Shown piece after piece: positions 26,519 to 35,509 of a stretch of 40,680 nucleotides of DNA. Position numbers and translations under genes: made by a program. The first letter of the stretch is position 1. The number at the start of each line of letters is the position of its first letter. This DNA is from Planctomycetia bacterium TMED53 (lineage in GTDB: Bacteria; Planctomycetota; UBA8108; UBA1146): NCBI GenBank assembly GCA_002167285.1, contig NHDG01000089.1:1-40680 (forward strand). Reading direction: 5' to 3'. The notes beneath the pieces were generated by a model that did no database searches, had not been told where the DNA came from, and worked only from the letters and a program-made list of their open reading frames with translations.

Positions 26519-28387
26519 TTAGCGGCGTATTCCGAGTTGTCGGTAGAGTGGCGTGTAGCGGAAATAGGTTTCGAAGGTCAAGACTCCCATGGCTGTTTGG
26601 GCGACTCTTCCCCCCGCTTTTCCTATCCAGTTCGGATCAGGGTCCCAGGAACCTCGACCCTCTCCTTCAGTTAACTGCAGAGGCAGGACGCTTTGCTGTA
26701 TCGCCGAGTTCCAACGATTCCACTCTGGTCCGCCCATATGAAATAAGGCCAACGTGGCCGTGTACCAGTAGTACATCGATTGCGGCTCTCGATCCCAATC
26801 TTGACGGGCATTGGGGTCTGGCAAATTTTGCACAATCTTTTTGGCGGATTTGCGGCTTTGGCTCGACAGTGGTGAGTGGCCCAAGGTCAGACGGGTGAGG
26901 AGTCCCACCGCATCGATTCCGTATCCACCGCGTCCACGCCCTCTTCCTCGATCTGCATAAGTCGCATTGCCGGCATGGTCGATACAGCGCAGAAGGTATC
27001 GATCCAGCTTTGCAATCACTTCTGGTGGAGGAAGGTGTCCTAACTTTCTACCGGCATGAATCGCCAGGACTTGCCAGCCGGTGATGGAGAGATCATTGCG
27101 TAAGGTCGGTGAAGGGACGTAGTCCCAACCGCCACCGGGTTGTTGACTTTGAAAGATGAAGTTCAATCCCATACGGGCATGTTTTTCGATGCTCTGATTT
27201 GCCATCAACTCAGCGGATTCACAGAGGGCAAAAGTTGCTATCCCATGATCGTAGAGATTACGGGGAGATTCACCGGGGCCACTGCGAATGCAGCCAGAAG
27301 CATCTTGATGCTCTATCAACCAATTGAGCGCTCTCCACGCCGCTTGTTCCCTTGGAGAACCGCTGGCACTGGGAGGATGCCCATTACCGAGGAGCGCGAG
27401 TAGGCTAAGGCCGGTGATCCCTGCACGGTGTTCAGGATATCCGCGGCCATCACAAAGGTGATCCTTGTCAGCACACTCAGCATCGAATCGGTCGGGAGAC
27501 CAACTACCATCCTTGGATTGATGCCGCATCAACCAATCGATTCCAGCATCGATTGCAGCTTCGGTTTCGGCGCTACCTCCGTGGTATGCGAGCGCACTTA
27601 CCCGACCACCTCCTGTGCGGCTCGGGGCGAATACACCTCCCTCTGCATCCGCAGTGATCAAATTGTCATCGCTCGTCGATTCAAGGGTTTGATCCGTTGG
27701 AGCTGGATTCGTTTCATCCGTCGATGCGGATTCGATGGGTTCCTCCGGCTTCTCCGGTTCTTCCATCGGTGGGGTGTCTTCGACGACTTCGACAGGATCA
27801 GGAACGGTTTCTTTTTGCGGTTCTTCGCGGGGTAGGTAACGGATGACGACACGGGAAGGTTGCCGATCCGGGGTGGGTTCAGGAGTCCAAATCGGGATCA
27901 GGATCATGATGATTACGAGGTGAAAAACGACCGATCCAACGGTTGAGGCGAAGGGATCAGCGGGAGAGTGGGCGATCTCCCTCTCTAGTGGGGCAGACCT
28001 GACGGGGGCGGATCTGACTTGCCTCGGGGTTTTTTTGGCGCGATTTCGATGAGCACTTTGGTCACCCTGATGACCTCCGGGCGAAGGCGCTGCCGAGGGG
28101 GTTCTACGCGCTTTATTCCCCTCCTTCAGTCTCTTTTTGTCAGCGGGCCGGGCGGGGAGTGATTTGCGAGGGGGACTGGGAGGGCTCTTAGGAGTGGCCG
28201 ATTTTCGGCGGAAAACAGCCAATATCCGTTTGATGAGGGCGAATTCTCGGCCAAACAACTCTCCCAGGGGACGTTTCAAAATTACGCCTTTCGGGGGCTT
28301 TCGACCCGTCACGAAGATCCTCGACGCGCCAAAGCGCCTCTGGCGGGTGAGCCGGGGCTCTGGCCAACGGCCGCATTTTGCCCCCAT
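26519..28387 (-). CDS. TonB-like membrane-anchored protein with squalene-cyclase-like alpha/alpha toroid
   Basis: The open frame gives up to 622 residues. The start is uncertain: ATG 28387 has no ribosome binding site, whereas a TTG at 28279 has AAAGG seven bases upstream and would give 586 residues. Residues 40-145 are very basic and Pro-rich, probably cytoplasmic. One membrane helix (VGSVVFHLVIIMILIPIW) lies near 150-168. A Pro/Glu linker (VEVVEDTPPMEEPEKPEEP) like that of TonB proteins follows. From about 270 there are helical repeats with QSKDGSWSPD, AGITGLSLLALLG, QPGGGWDY, ITGWQVLAIHAG and ATLALFHMGG, typical of the prenyltransferase/squalene-oxidase repeat fold. The DxDD-type acid site of true cyclases is not seen, so a non-enzymatic or unknown periplasmic role is more likely. 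Such architectures are known in Planctomycetota. It lies upstream of the PDZ-like gene's convergent partner block but is separately transcribed, 131 bases from that gene. Confidence 0.78.
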   Translation of the reverse strand: MGAKCGRWPEPRLTRQRRFGASRIFVTGRKPPKGVILKRPLGELFGREFALIKRILAVFRRKSATPKSPPSPPRKSLPARPADKKRLKEGNKARRTPSAAPSPGGHQGDQSAHRNRAKKTPRQVRSAPVRSAPLEREIAHSPADPFASTVGSVVFHLVIIMILIPIWTPEPTPDRQPSRVVIRYLPREEPQKETVPDPVEVVEDTPPMEEPEKPEEPIESASTDETNPAPTDQTLESTSDDNLITADAEGGVFAPSRTGGGRVSALAYHGGSAETEAAIDAGIDWLMRHQSKDGSWSPDRFDAECADKDHLCDGRGYPEHRAGITGLSLLALLGNGHPPSASGSPREQAAWRALNWLIEHQDASGCIRSGPGESPRNLYDHGIATFALCESAELMANQSIEKHARMGLNFIFQSQQPGGGWDYVPSPTLRNDLSITGWQVLAIHAGRKLGHLPPPEVIAKLDRYLLRCIDHAGNATYADRGRGRGRGGYGIDAVGLLTRLTLGHSPLSSQSRKSAKKIVQNLPDPNARQDWDREPQSMYYWYTATLALFHMGGPEWNRWNSAIQQSVLPLQLTEGEGRGSWDPDPNWIGKAGGRVAQTAMGVLTFETYFRYTPLYRQLGIRR

Positions 28388-29254
28388 TAGAGATCTAACG
28401 CCAGTCTCCCGATCTTGACTCCTGAAGCCTCCAGGATACGATACTCTGCTGTTTGAAGGGTCATTTGTTGTTGGGTCAGTCCACCTCTTGAACAGCCCTC
28501 ATCCGGGTTGGATAGGAGAGTGGGGTGTGTGTGCTGGTGCTCTCCTTCGGGGAGTACAAGGCTCCTATTTTTGATGGGATTCCCAGAAGAGACCCTCAAG
28601 CAAATACGGATCACAGAGTTTGTAATTTTGGGTCAGAGTTTGGATCCACGGAGTGGAAATTGGGGGGTGGGGAAAGTTTCGAAGCGGCGTGTCAGAAGTG
28701 GCACAGTTGGCTTCCAAACGTCAATTTCATAGCGCTCAGATGGAGTATTGGGGACTGGCTATTGTCCTATTTTTGGTTCCTTGGAGGCAATTTTAGGGTG
28801 ATTCTTTAAATGGCCAGAAGTTTGCTCTTTTGAGTGTGAGTCCTAAAGGTGGAAACCTAGCCCGAAGAGTTTTGTAGATCCACTGCAGTTTTGAACTAGG
28901 AGTCAGGCTTTTTGTGAGACTTTGACGATTTGATGGAGCACCCGTTTTCGCTGGGTGAACTTCAAGTGTCACTGGAACCGGGTCAGCTTCTTTGCTGAGT
29001 TTGAGTTCAACTCTCGTCATTGGCCCGCGACAGCTTGAGCCTCAATTGAGTTGGGTATTCGGTGGCGATGGTCACTGAGGATCGACTCGAGGATCGATTC
29101 GAGGATCTTTTAGAGGTGATCCTTGAGAGATCCCTGCTTGAGGCGATTAGTTTTGAAGGAAATGAAGCAGACAACCTCGGCTTCGGATCATCGTTCCGAA
29201 GGTCGCAGTGCCTGAATCAGTCAGGCGCATTTTCCGAGGGAAAGGAGAGCCCCC
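28388..29254. other. 867-base region without a convincing gene
   Basis: This is the divergent region between the toroid gene and the glycine-rich lipoprotein gene. Short open frames occur but lack ribosome binding sites and sensible protein composition. Visible items are a perfect palindrome CTCAATTGAG (29041-29050), a short hairpin CACCC/GGGTG (28939-28957), and three tandem 12-base units based on GAGGATCGAYTC (29077-29112, the third imperfect). It should hold promoters for both flanking genes; no clear -35/-10 pair could be named. Confidence 0.4.
29077..29112. repeat. Tandem 12-base repeat (about three copies)
   Basis: GAGGATCGACTC, GAGGATCGATTC and GAGGATCTTTTA follow each other without a gap at 29077, 29089 and 29101. 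The first two differ by one base; the third shares only its first half. It lies about 145 bases before the GTG of the lipoprotein gene. Confidence 0.6.
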
Positions 29255-32200
29255 GTGCTCGACGCTCAGAGGTTCACCGGATTGAACCGGTCGTTACTTT
29301 CATTGCTGGTACTTATCGGGGTGTTGTTGATCCAAGTGGGTTGCAACACGGGAAATCGTTTCGGTGTTCAGTTTGGTGAACCGCCGATCATCAATCCTCC
29401 CCCGCCTCCACCTCCTCCGGTCTGCGATCAGCCCTTGCTCAATGACGTCACACCAGATCAGGGGGGACCCGGTACGGTCCTGACCTTCTCCGGAGTGAAT
29501 TTCTCTGATACGGGGGGGAATAGGGTCGTGATGAGCAGCTTCAGCGGTCAGGCTGAAATCGATGCTCTGATACTCTCGGTCAACGTTGTTCCTGAAGACC
29601 CGACCGATCCAAATGCATGTGGTGCGGTATCGACATTGACAGCAATGGTTCCTGGGGGTGCACGTAGCGGTCCAGTGACCTTGTTGGTGGATGGCATCGT
29701 TGCCGGTGCCGGAATCTTTAACGCTGCCCCTGAAATTGTGGGTTACGCCATCGGCGACAACGGTAATCAGCTTTTGGCAAATGCTGCTGGCCAAGTCCTT
29801 CCCGATGAAGTCGTGATCTACGGTTACAACCTCAATGGTGTGACCGGAGCGACCGTCGATGATGGAACCAGTACGCTCACTTCTCCAAATGTGACCGCAG
29901 GACTGGATCCAGGGGCGAACTACGATTTGCCGGCAGAGATGGAAGCGGTTCGTGTTGAAATCCCCGCCGGGATCATCCCTTCAGGGGACACCTCAGCACT
30001 GACCTTCAGCCTCACTGCTGCGACTGCAGGCTTGCCACTCAACAGTTCGAATATCGACATCCCATTGGTGTCTGCGATCGCTGCAGGTGAGTTTTCAGAT
30101 ATGCCTCCTTACGTCACCGCCGGATTGATGCCAGGTGGAGTCAGAACAGGAGTGATCCCTCTGAGATTCGTGATCGGTTCATTCCCCTCGAAGGGGCGAT
30201 ACGACTTTATTCCTGAGTTTGAAAATCCCACCAACTCTGGCAACTGGCAACCTTGCACCGCTTATGACGATCCCGATTCAGACTTCCGTGGGCTCGGTTT
30301 TTGTCCTGGCAGCTTGCTGCTGACAAATCAGGCCGCGTTCGGGCTCAATGGTGGCAGTGAGATGGTTTTCAACTGGGACAGCAATATCGATCTTCCTGAC
30401 ACTGGAGGTCCGCTGCCGATCCGCATTCGCATGCAAGCGAGTAACCCGATTCCGGTGACGGCTCTTTCTGACGATGCCGGAGTTTGGGAATCGGGAACGA
30501 TGCTCGTCTCCAACGATTCCGCAGTGGTCCCAGCTGGCAGTGTTGTCGAAGATTTCGTCACCCCGGCCAATTTCGATTTTTCCGCTGGAGGAACTGCGAT
30601 TTGGGGAAGTGGAGCGCTCGGCTTTAACCCCAGTAGCAATGAGTTCAATTTCAGTGGAGATGTCGGCCAGGGAACTGTCGATGTGATTCTTCAGGCGGAT
30701 AACGTCTACGAGTTGAACCAAGGAAACGGATCGATTTTCAATGTGACCGATCCTGCTAACGTTTTCGAGGTGCTACCGATCGGTCCGGTACCAGGTGAGT
30801 TCCATGCCCGCACGATGATCATCGAGCAGGGTGCTGAACTCTCATTCCCCAATCCTCAGCCGACTCCTTTGATCTTCCGTTGTTCAGGCACCGGAAATGT
30901 CGATGACCTCGTCTTCTCTCTTGCTGCAGATCTCGATTTCTCGGGTGAAGACGGAATTCAAGGAGACAACGCCAATGGAGGAGCAGGAGGAGCTGCAGGC
31001 CCTGGTGGAGGTCAAGGTGGAACAGGTGGAACCATCACCGTCGATGGTGCTTCCCAGACACTCGATTCCATCACTCCTGCAACCGCAGGAGATTTTGGCG
31101 GATCTCAAGGGGGTGACGTCGATGTCATCATTCCTGCAGCCATCTTCGTCGCCAGACCCGGAAGTGGTGGAGGCGGAGGCGGTGCTGCACCTGGTGAGAC
31201 CGCGATCAACGAAAATGGCTTCACTGTTGTAAACCGTGGATTGAATGGAGTCGGAGGAGGGCCTGTCGCTGATGGTCTCGGCTTCAATCTCACCGGTGGC
31301 GGTGGAGGTGGCGGTGGTGGTGCAGGGATTCGTCGCCAGCCGACGACAGCCCCCCCGATCATCAATAATGGTGGTGGTGGAGGCGGTGGTGGCGGAGCCA
31401 TCATGGTCGTCGCCGATGGAGCTGTCCGTATCACGGGAACCATCAATCTTGACGGTGGAGCCGGACAAACCGGTGTTGCCGGAGCTAACTCTGGAGCTGG
31501 TGGTGGTGGCGGAGGTGGCAGCCTGGTCATACGTGCCAGCGGCAATCTCGAAGTCGGCTCGACCGCGGTCATCTCGGCAGTCGGAGGAGAAGGCGGTAAC
31601 CAGACGATCACCGGTAACCTGATGCAGGCCGGTGACGGTGGTGACGGTTTGATTCTCTTTGAGACCAATAGCAGCCTTGTTGCACCAGGTTCGGTGGATG
31701 ACATTTCGTTGAATCCGACTCCTGCAGAGAGTGCTGGGTCTTCCTACGGAATCTCCGCCGGCGTCATCGAGGTTGGAAATGGATCCACGGATGTGACCTT
31801 TACCACCGTTGATTCTCCTTACCTTATCGATACCGATGCCGGAACGATCACCACTTTTGGAGGTGTCGAATTGCCGGTGATCGGTGTGGATGGAGTCTTT
31901 GAGTTTGGCAATCTCGAGGTTCTTGATGGAGCTGTTGTCGAGGCGACCGGAAGTCAGTCTCTCTACATGAGGGCTACCGGATTCGTCAATATCGCTGGCA
32001 CCATCGACGTCAGTGGCCAATCCGGAGGTATTCCTGACATTCTGACTGACCCTGCGAATCCTGTTGCTGGAGCCGGTGGAGTTCCGGGACCCGGTGGTGG
32101 TGCCGGAGGAGTAGGAGGCTCAGCCGTGGACGGTGCCACATTGACCAATGGAGAAGATGGTGGAATCCCTGCTGGGGTCCCAGCTTCCCTGGTCTTCACG

Positions 32201-33277
32201 GGCGTGCCTCCAGGGGGAGACCCCGGCGGCTCGGTTCCTCCCGATCTGATTGCAGCGGCGGGTGGAGCGGATTCTGTCGCAGGTGATCCTCTGGCGGGCT
32301 GTTCAGCCGGCGGAGGTGGCGGCGGAGGATTTGCTGAAGACGGCCTCAATGGTACCGGTGCAGGGGACTGCAATCCGGTCTTCCCCAATGCGGGGAGTGG
32401 CGGCAGTGATTACGGTAGCAGTTCCTTCTTCGTTCCCGACCCAGACAATCCTGGTTCGAGCATCGCGCTCGAAGTTGGTGGATTGGGTGGAGCAGGAGGG
32501 GGAGCCCTCTTCGACTCTGCAAACACCATTGCCCTTGCTGCAACCGGTGGAGGGGGTGGTGGTGGATACCTAGAGATCTCCGCAGGCGGTCCTTTGAACG
32601 TGGGAGATACTGCTTTCATCAATGCCCGAGGTGGAGACTCATTCCTGTCTCCTGAAGGTTGTGGTGCCGGTGGTGCTGGTGCCGGTGGTGTGATTCGTAT
32701 TCGCGGCAAGAGTCGCGTGGTGATCGACCCCGGAGCAACCTTGAATGTTAGCGGTGGTAACGCCAATGGCCTTCCCCCCGCTCCTGGTCTCCCTTACCCG
32801 GGAACAGGTTCGACCTCCGGTGGAAACGGCTCTCCTGGTTGGATTCGTATCGAGACTCCATTGGGATTCGCTGAAGGAATCAATGTCGCTCCTGCCCCTG
32901 TCGAAGGACCATTCTTCTCCTTCGGCAAGGAGTTCAGTTCTGCTTACTCGGTGCCTTATTCCTTGGTGAATGATCAAGGTACGGTTTCCGGGTTAAGTGA
33001 GGTTTCCAACGCCATCGTCGTTCAGCAAGCGGGTGACGGCGGTAACTTTGGCAATCATCGAGTGCTCTACGAAGGATTTGGCTCCAGTGGTGAGAGTGCC
33101 GGTTTGACCGGTGATTCTCTCGGATTGGTCAGCGATCCCGCACTATTCGATGACTCCATTGAGAGTTTGCGCTTTGTGATTCTGCTTTACTCGAACTTTG
33201 TTCAGGGAGACGTGGCACCGGTGATCGATTTGGTCGAGGTTCCATTTACGACCCCTGTTCCGACCCCGGTTCCATAG
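29255..33277 (+). CDS. Glycine-rich giant lipoprotein with an IPT/TIG-like domain
   Basis: The protein has 1340 residues. The GTG start has AAAGGAGAG about six bases upstream. It begins with a lipoprotein signal (LLSLLVLIGVLLIQVGC, Cys 30), then a Pro run (PPPPPPPPVCDQP) and an IPT/TIG-like domain (NDVTPDQGGPGTVLTFSGVNF, about 64-150). Residues about 170-540 are beta-rich. Two large glycine-rich parts follow (about 555-810 and 925-1190) with runs of up to nine Gly. They alternate with strands such as GAIMVVADGAVRITGTINLDG, quoted here only as IMVVADGAVRITGTINL, and GGVIRIRGKSRVVIDPGATL. The two halves look like copies, each beginning with a phrase on GAELSF or GAVVEATG. This suggests repeated beta-solenoid-like sheets exposed at the surface. 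No enzymatic motif and no dockerin tail is present; the chain ends TPVPTPVP. Role unknown, probably structural or adhesive. Confidence 0.85.
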   Translation: MLDAQRFTGLNRSLLSLLVLIGVLLIQVGCNTGNRFGVQFGEPPIINPPPPPPPPVCDQPLLNDVTPDQGGPGTVLTFSGVNFSDTGGNRVVMSSFSGQAEIDALILSVNVVPEDPTDPNACGAVSTLTAMVPGGARSGPVTLLVDGIVAGAGIFNAAPEIVGYAIGDNGNQLLANAAGQVLPDEVVIYGYNLNGVTGATVDDGTSTLTSPNVTAGLDPGANYDLPAEMEAVRVEIPAGIIPSGDTSALTFSLTAATAGLPLNSSNIDIPLVSAIAAGEFSDMPPYVTAGLMPGGVRTGVIPLRFVIGSFPSKGRYDFIPEFENPTNSGNWQPCTAYDDPDSDFRGLGFCPGSLLLTNQAAFGLNGGSEMVFNWDSNIDLPDTGGPLPIRIRMQASNPIPVTALSDDAGVWESGTMLVSNDSAVVPAGSVVEDFVTPANFDFSAGGTAIWGSGALGFNPSSNEFNFSGDVGQGTVDVILQADNVYELNQGNGSIFNVTDPANVFEVLPIGPVPGEFHARTMIIEQGAELSFPNPQPTPLIFRCSGTGNVDDLVFSLAADLDFSGEDGIQGDNANGGAGGAAGPGGGQGGTGGTITVDGASQTLDSITPATAGDFGGSQGGDVDVIIPAAIFVARPGSGGGGGGAAPGETAINENGFTVVNRGLNGVGGGPVADGLGFNLTGGGGGGGGGAGIRRQPTTAPPIINNGGGGGGGGGAIMVVADGAVRITGTINLDGGAGQTGVAGANSGAGGGGGGGSLVIRASGNLEVGSTAVISAVGGEGGNQTITGNLMQAGDGGDGLILFETNSSLVAPGSVDDISLNPTPAESAGSSYGISAGVIEVGNGSTDVTFTTVDSPYLIDTDAGTITTFGGVELPVIGVDGVFEFGNLEVLDGAVVEATGSQSLYMRATGFVNIAGTIDVSGQSGGIPDILTDPANPVAGAGGVPGPGGGAGGVGGSAVDGATLTNGEDGGIPAGVPASLVFTGVPPGGDPGGSVPPDLIAAAGGADSVAGDPLAGCSAGGGGGGGFAEDGLNGTGAGDCNPVFPNAGSGGSDYGSSSFFVPDPDNPGSSIALEVGGLGGAGGGALFDSANTIALAATGGGGGGGYLEISAGGPLNVGDTAFINARGGDSFLSPEGCGAGGAGAGGVIRIRGKSRVVIDPGATLNVSGGNANGLPPAPGLPYPGTGSTSGGNGSPGWIRIETPLGFAEGINVAPAPVEGPFFSFGKEFSSAYSVPYSLVNDQGTVSGLSEVSNAIVVQQAGDGGNFGNHRVLYEGFGSSGESAGLTGDSLGLVSDPALFDDSIESLRFVILLYSNFVQGDVAPVIDLVEVPFTTPVPTPVP

Positions 33278-33302
33278 AGACCGGCTCAGTTCGAGTGGTT
33301 GG

Positions 33303-33340
33303 AAAGGGCCCCGATGCTAAGGCATCGGGGCCCTTTTTTT
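33303..33340 (+). terminator. Very strong Rho-independent terminator
   Basis: GGGCCCCGATGC at 33306-33317 pairs perfectly with GCATCGGGGCCC at 33322-33333 around a four-base loop. AAA before and seven T after extend the stem. It lies 26 bases after the stop and could work in both directions. Confidence 0.96.
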
Positions 33341-33415
33341 GCGGCCCTTTTCGCCGGTAGATCCTGCTCGGCAGTTACGAGTTCGGGCGATTACATGAGG
33401 TTCTAGAAGGTTGAA

Positions 33416-33444
33416 GCAATGTGCAATGCCGCAAGTGACATTGC
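33416..33444. promoter_or_regulatory. Inverted repeat, possible operator of the GAPDH gene
   Basis: GCAATGT at 33416-33422 is the exact inverse complement of ACATTGC at 33438-33444, with a 15-base spacer. It lies about 107-135 bases upstream of ATG 33551. No known consensus is recognised. Confidence 0.3.
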
Positions 33445-33550
33445 TCGCATGAGTATCTTTCGAGGACTACAATGATGGTAGTAAGGGCCTTCCCCGGTGT
33501 CACGTTGACCCAGTGGTTGGCCCCGGTCGTTTCAAAAAGGGGAAACATCT

Positions 33551-34621
33551 ATGTCCAGAACAGTGCACGTCATCGGCACGGGGACCATCGGAGAGCCTCT
33601 CATCGGGCTTCTTTGCCACTTTAAGGAAAAGCTGGGAATCGACGAGGTCACCTTTAACAAACGGAGTCCTCTCTTCACCGATAGGTCGAAAGTGAAAACA
33701 CTTCTCGATAGGGGAGCAAAACTTTCGACCTCATCGGAAGCGATGTCTGGCTTCGAAAAATTAGGCCTCAAAGCTGAATTCGAAACCAGGGAAGCGATCG
33801 AAAGATCTGCAGTGGTGATCGATTGCACACCGTCTGGTGCAGGACTTGCGAACAAAGCGGAGTTTTACGAATCCGCAACTCAGGTGAAGGGTTTTATCGC
33901 CCAAGGTTCCGAATTCGGATTCGGAAAGATGTACGCCCGTGGGATCAATGACGAAGCGTTGATTCCTGGTGAAGACCGATTCCTTCACGTCGTATCGTGC
34001 AATACTCACAATCTTGCAGCGATTCTCAAGACTCTCGCGATGGATAATGGCCGTCAGCCTCAAAATTTGGTTTCCGCAGATTTCGTATGTATGAGGAGAG
34101 CAAACGATGTCAGTCAGGACGCTGGCTTTGCACCTTCTCCACAAGTCGGGAAGCATAAGGACGATTCATTCGGAACTCACCATGCAAGGGATGCACACCA
34201 CCTCTTCAAGACGATGAACCTCAGCTACCAAAATCTCTATTCGAGTGCGGTGAAGCTGAATTCCCAGTACATGCACACTTTGAGGTTCCGCATTCGTGTC
34301 GAGAAGGACACCTCCGTCGAGCAGTTGATGGAGTTGATCAAAGAGAATGATCGCTTGGCAGTCACCTATAAAAAATCTGCCAATCAGGTCTTCAGCTTTG
34401 GTAGGGACCATGGATTCTTCGGTCGTATTCTCAATCAGACCGTCATTCCGCATGAAACTCTGTCAGTGGTTGACGGTCGTTGGATCACCGGTTTCTGCTT
34501 CACCCCCCAGGATGGCAACAGCTTGCTCTCCTCGGTGGCCTGCACGAACTGGCTTCTCGATCCGGAAGACTACGAGAGCAAGCTTCAAGTATTGAAGCCA
34601 TGGTTCTTCGAAGAAGTTTAA
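33551..34621 (+). CDS. gap: Class II (archaeal-type) glyceraldehyde-3-phosphate dehydrogenase homologue
   Basis: The protein has 356 residues; AGGGGA lies eight bases before the ATG. The N-terminal Rossmann fold begins VHVIGTGTIGEPLIG. Then come VVIDCTPSGAG, the catalytic-site phrase VVSCNTHNL (Cys at about 150), MRRANDVSQD, THHARDAHHL, YMHTLRFRIRVE and ETLSVVDGRWI. This order matches remembered class II GAPDHs such as that of Methanothermus (IDCTPEGIG, VVSCNTTGL, RRGADPAQ, HHGPDVKT, HQHNVMVEVE, ITVVDNEI). The class converts glyceraldehyde 3-phosphate to 1,3-bisphosphoglycerate with NAD(P) and phosphate. It is typical of archaea and rare in bacteria, which suggests old transfer or a special bacterial branch. 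Activity is inferred from the kept Cys; the bacterial branch could use another aldehyde. It is monocistronic between a terminator and a convergent gene, with stop codons overlapping. Confidence 0.82.
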   Translation: MSRTVHVIGTGTIGEPLIGLLCHFKEKLGIDEVTFNKRSPLFTDRSKVKTLLDRGAKLSTSSEAMSGFEKLGLKAEFETREAIERSAVVIDCTPSGAGLANKAEFYESATQVKGFIAQGSEFGFGKMYARGINDEALIPGEDRFLHVVSCNTHNLAAILKTLAMDNGRQPQNLVSADFVCMRRANDVSQDAGFAPSPQVGKHKDDSFGTHHARDAHHLFKTMNLSYQNLYSSAVKLNSQYMHTLRFRIRVEKDTSVEQLMELIKENDRLAVTYKKSANQVFSFGRDHGFFGRILNQTVIPHETLSVVDGRWITGFCFTPQDGNSLLSSVACTNWLLDPEDYESKLQVLKPWFFEEV

Positions 34622-35400
34622 TGTTCTGTGAGATCTGTTTCTTCCCGGGGGGGGTTACCTCCGGGAAGAAGCGGCTCGATTTCGATCTCCGCACCGGGAA
34701 CCAAATCCAACTCCAGCCATCCCAGAACATTTTCTATCGGGTCTTCTGCGATCCCACTCTGGCCTTGCGGATTTTCTTTCAGAGACTCTACCGCTTCTTC
34801 CAACAGCACATTTCCGTGGGGGAAGTCGCGCTGCAGAACCGTCTCAATCAAGTCGGTGGCATCTGCCATTCCTAGATGAGAGAGGGCGGTGGCACAGGCT
34901 TCCCTGCGCTGTAGTGGGAGTTGAGTCGACATAAGATCACGTCTCAGACGCTCTTCGATGGAGGCTCTCTGCTGGGGAAGTTGATGAAGAGAGATTCCTT
35001 CGAGGGCTTCGATCGCAAGGGCCGAGGTCTCCCCCTCCAAGGTTGAATCTTCCAACATTTCCAGAAGCGCCTCAAAAGCGGGATCTCCAATTCTTTGCAG
35101 TGAGCGAATAGAAATACGCTGAAGCATTTCATCTTCTTCTCTGAGAGCTTGAAGAAAAACGGTCGTCGCCGGAGCACTCCGCAACTCACCAAGGATGAGC
35201 GCCATGCAGAGTTCTCCGGGAAGGAATCCTTCTTCGCCGTCGATGAGCTCCTGGAGGCGCTCAATCATCGATTGTTCGAGTTCCGGATCATCGAAGACGG
35301 TATTGATCAACTGGATGCATGCTTCGCTGACCTGATCGAGGTCTCCCAGGAACAGGTTTGCCAATCGTGGATCCAGTGAGGATGGGATTTGTTCATTCAT
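34618..35400 (-). CDS. HEAT-like helical-repeat protein
   Basis: The protein has 260 residues. It is acidic and wholly helical by pattern, with repeated units such as LCMALILGELRSAPATTVFL, RISIRSLQRIGDPAFEALLE, ALAIEALEGI and ACATALSHLGMADATDLIE. These are typical of HEAT or PBS-lyase-type repeats used as protein-binding scaffolds. No signal peptide or membrane segment is seen. Near the C-terminus a run of eight C in the coding strand encodes part of GNPPREE. AGGGGA lies twelve bases before the ATG. Its stop overlaps that of the GAPDH gene tail to tail by four bases, and it diverges from the GH3 gene with 109 bases between. The binding partner is unknown. Confidence 0.8.
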   Translation of the reverse strand: MNEQIPSSLDPRLANLFLGDLDQVSEACIQLINTVFDDPELEQSMIERLQELIDGEEGFLPGELCMALILGELRSAPATTVFLQALREEDEMLQRISIRSLQRIGDPAFEALLEMLEDSTLEGETSALAIEALEGISLHQLPQQRASIEERLRRDLMSTQLPLQRREACATALSHLGMADATDLIETVLQRDFPHGNVLLEEAVESLKENPQGQSGIAEDPIENVLGWLELDLVPGAEIEIEPLLPGGNPPREETDLTEH

Positions 35401-35509
35401 AGGTTTATTGTCCCCTTTTCAAGAAGGGATGGCTAGCAAGACCTGTATCAAGTGATGATTTACGGAACTCCTTACTGATTCTTTTACTGACAGAGGATAT
35501 TCTTCAAAC

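Noticed and set aside
28542-28554. Small TTCG-loop hairpin in the 28388-29254 region
   Set aside because: The stem is only about four pairs and no supporting context was found.
29062-29379. 105-residue frame before and into the glycine-rich gene
   Set aside because: It overlaps the signal peptide region of the real gene, includes the tandem 12-mers and has no good ribosome binding site.
30884-32020. 378-residue minus-strand frame opposite the glycine-rich gene
   Set aside because: GGN-rich coding DNA lacks stops on the other strand; the product is a Ser/Thr/Asp-rich artefact without a ribosome binding site.
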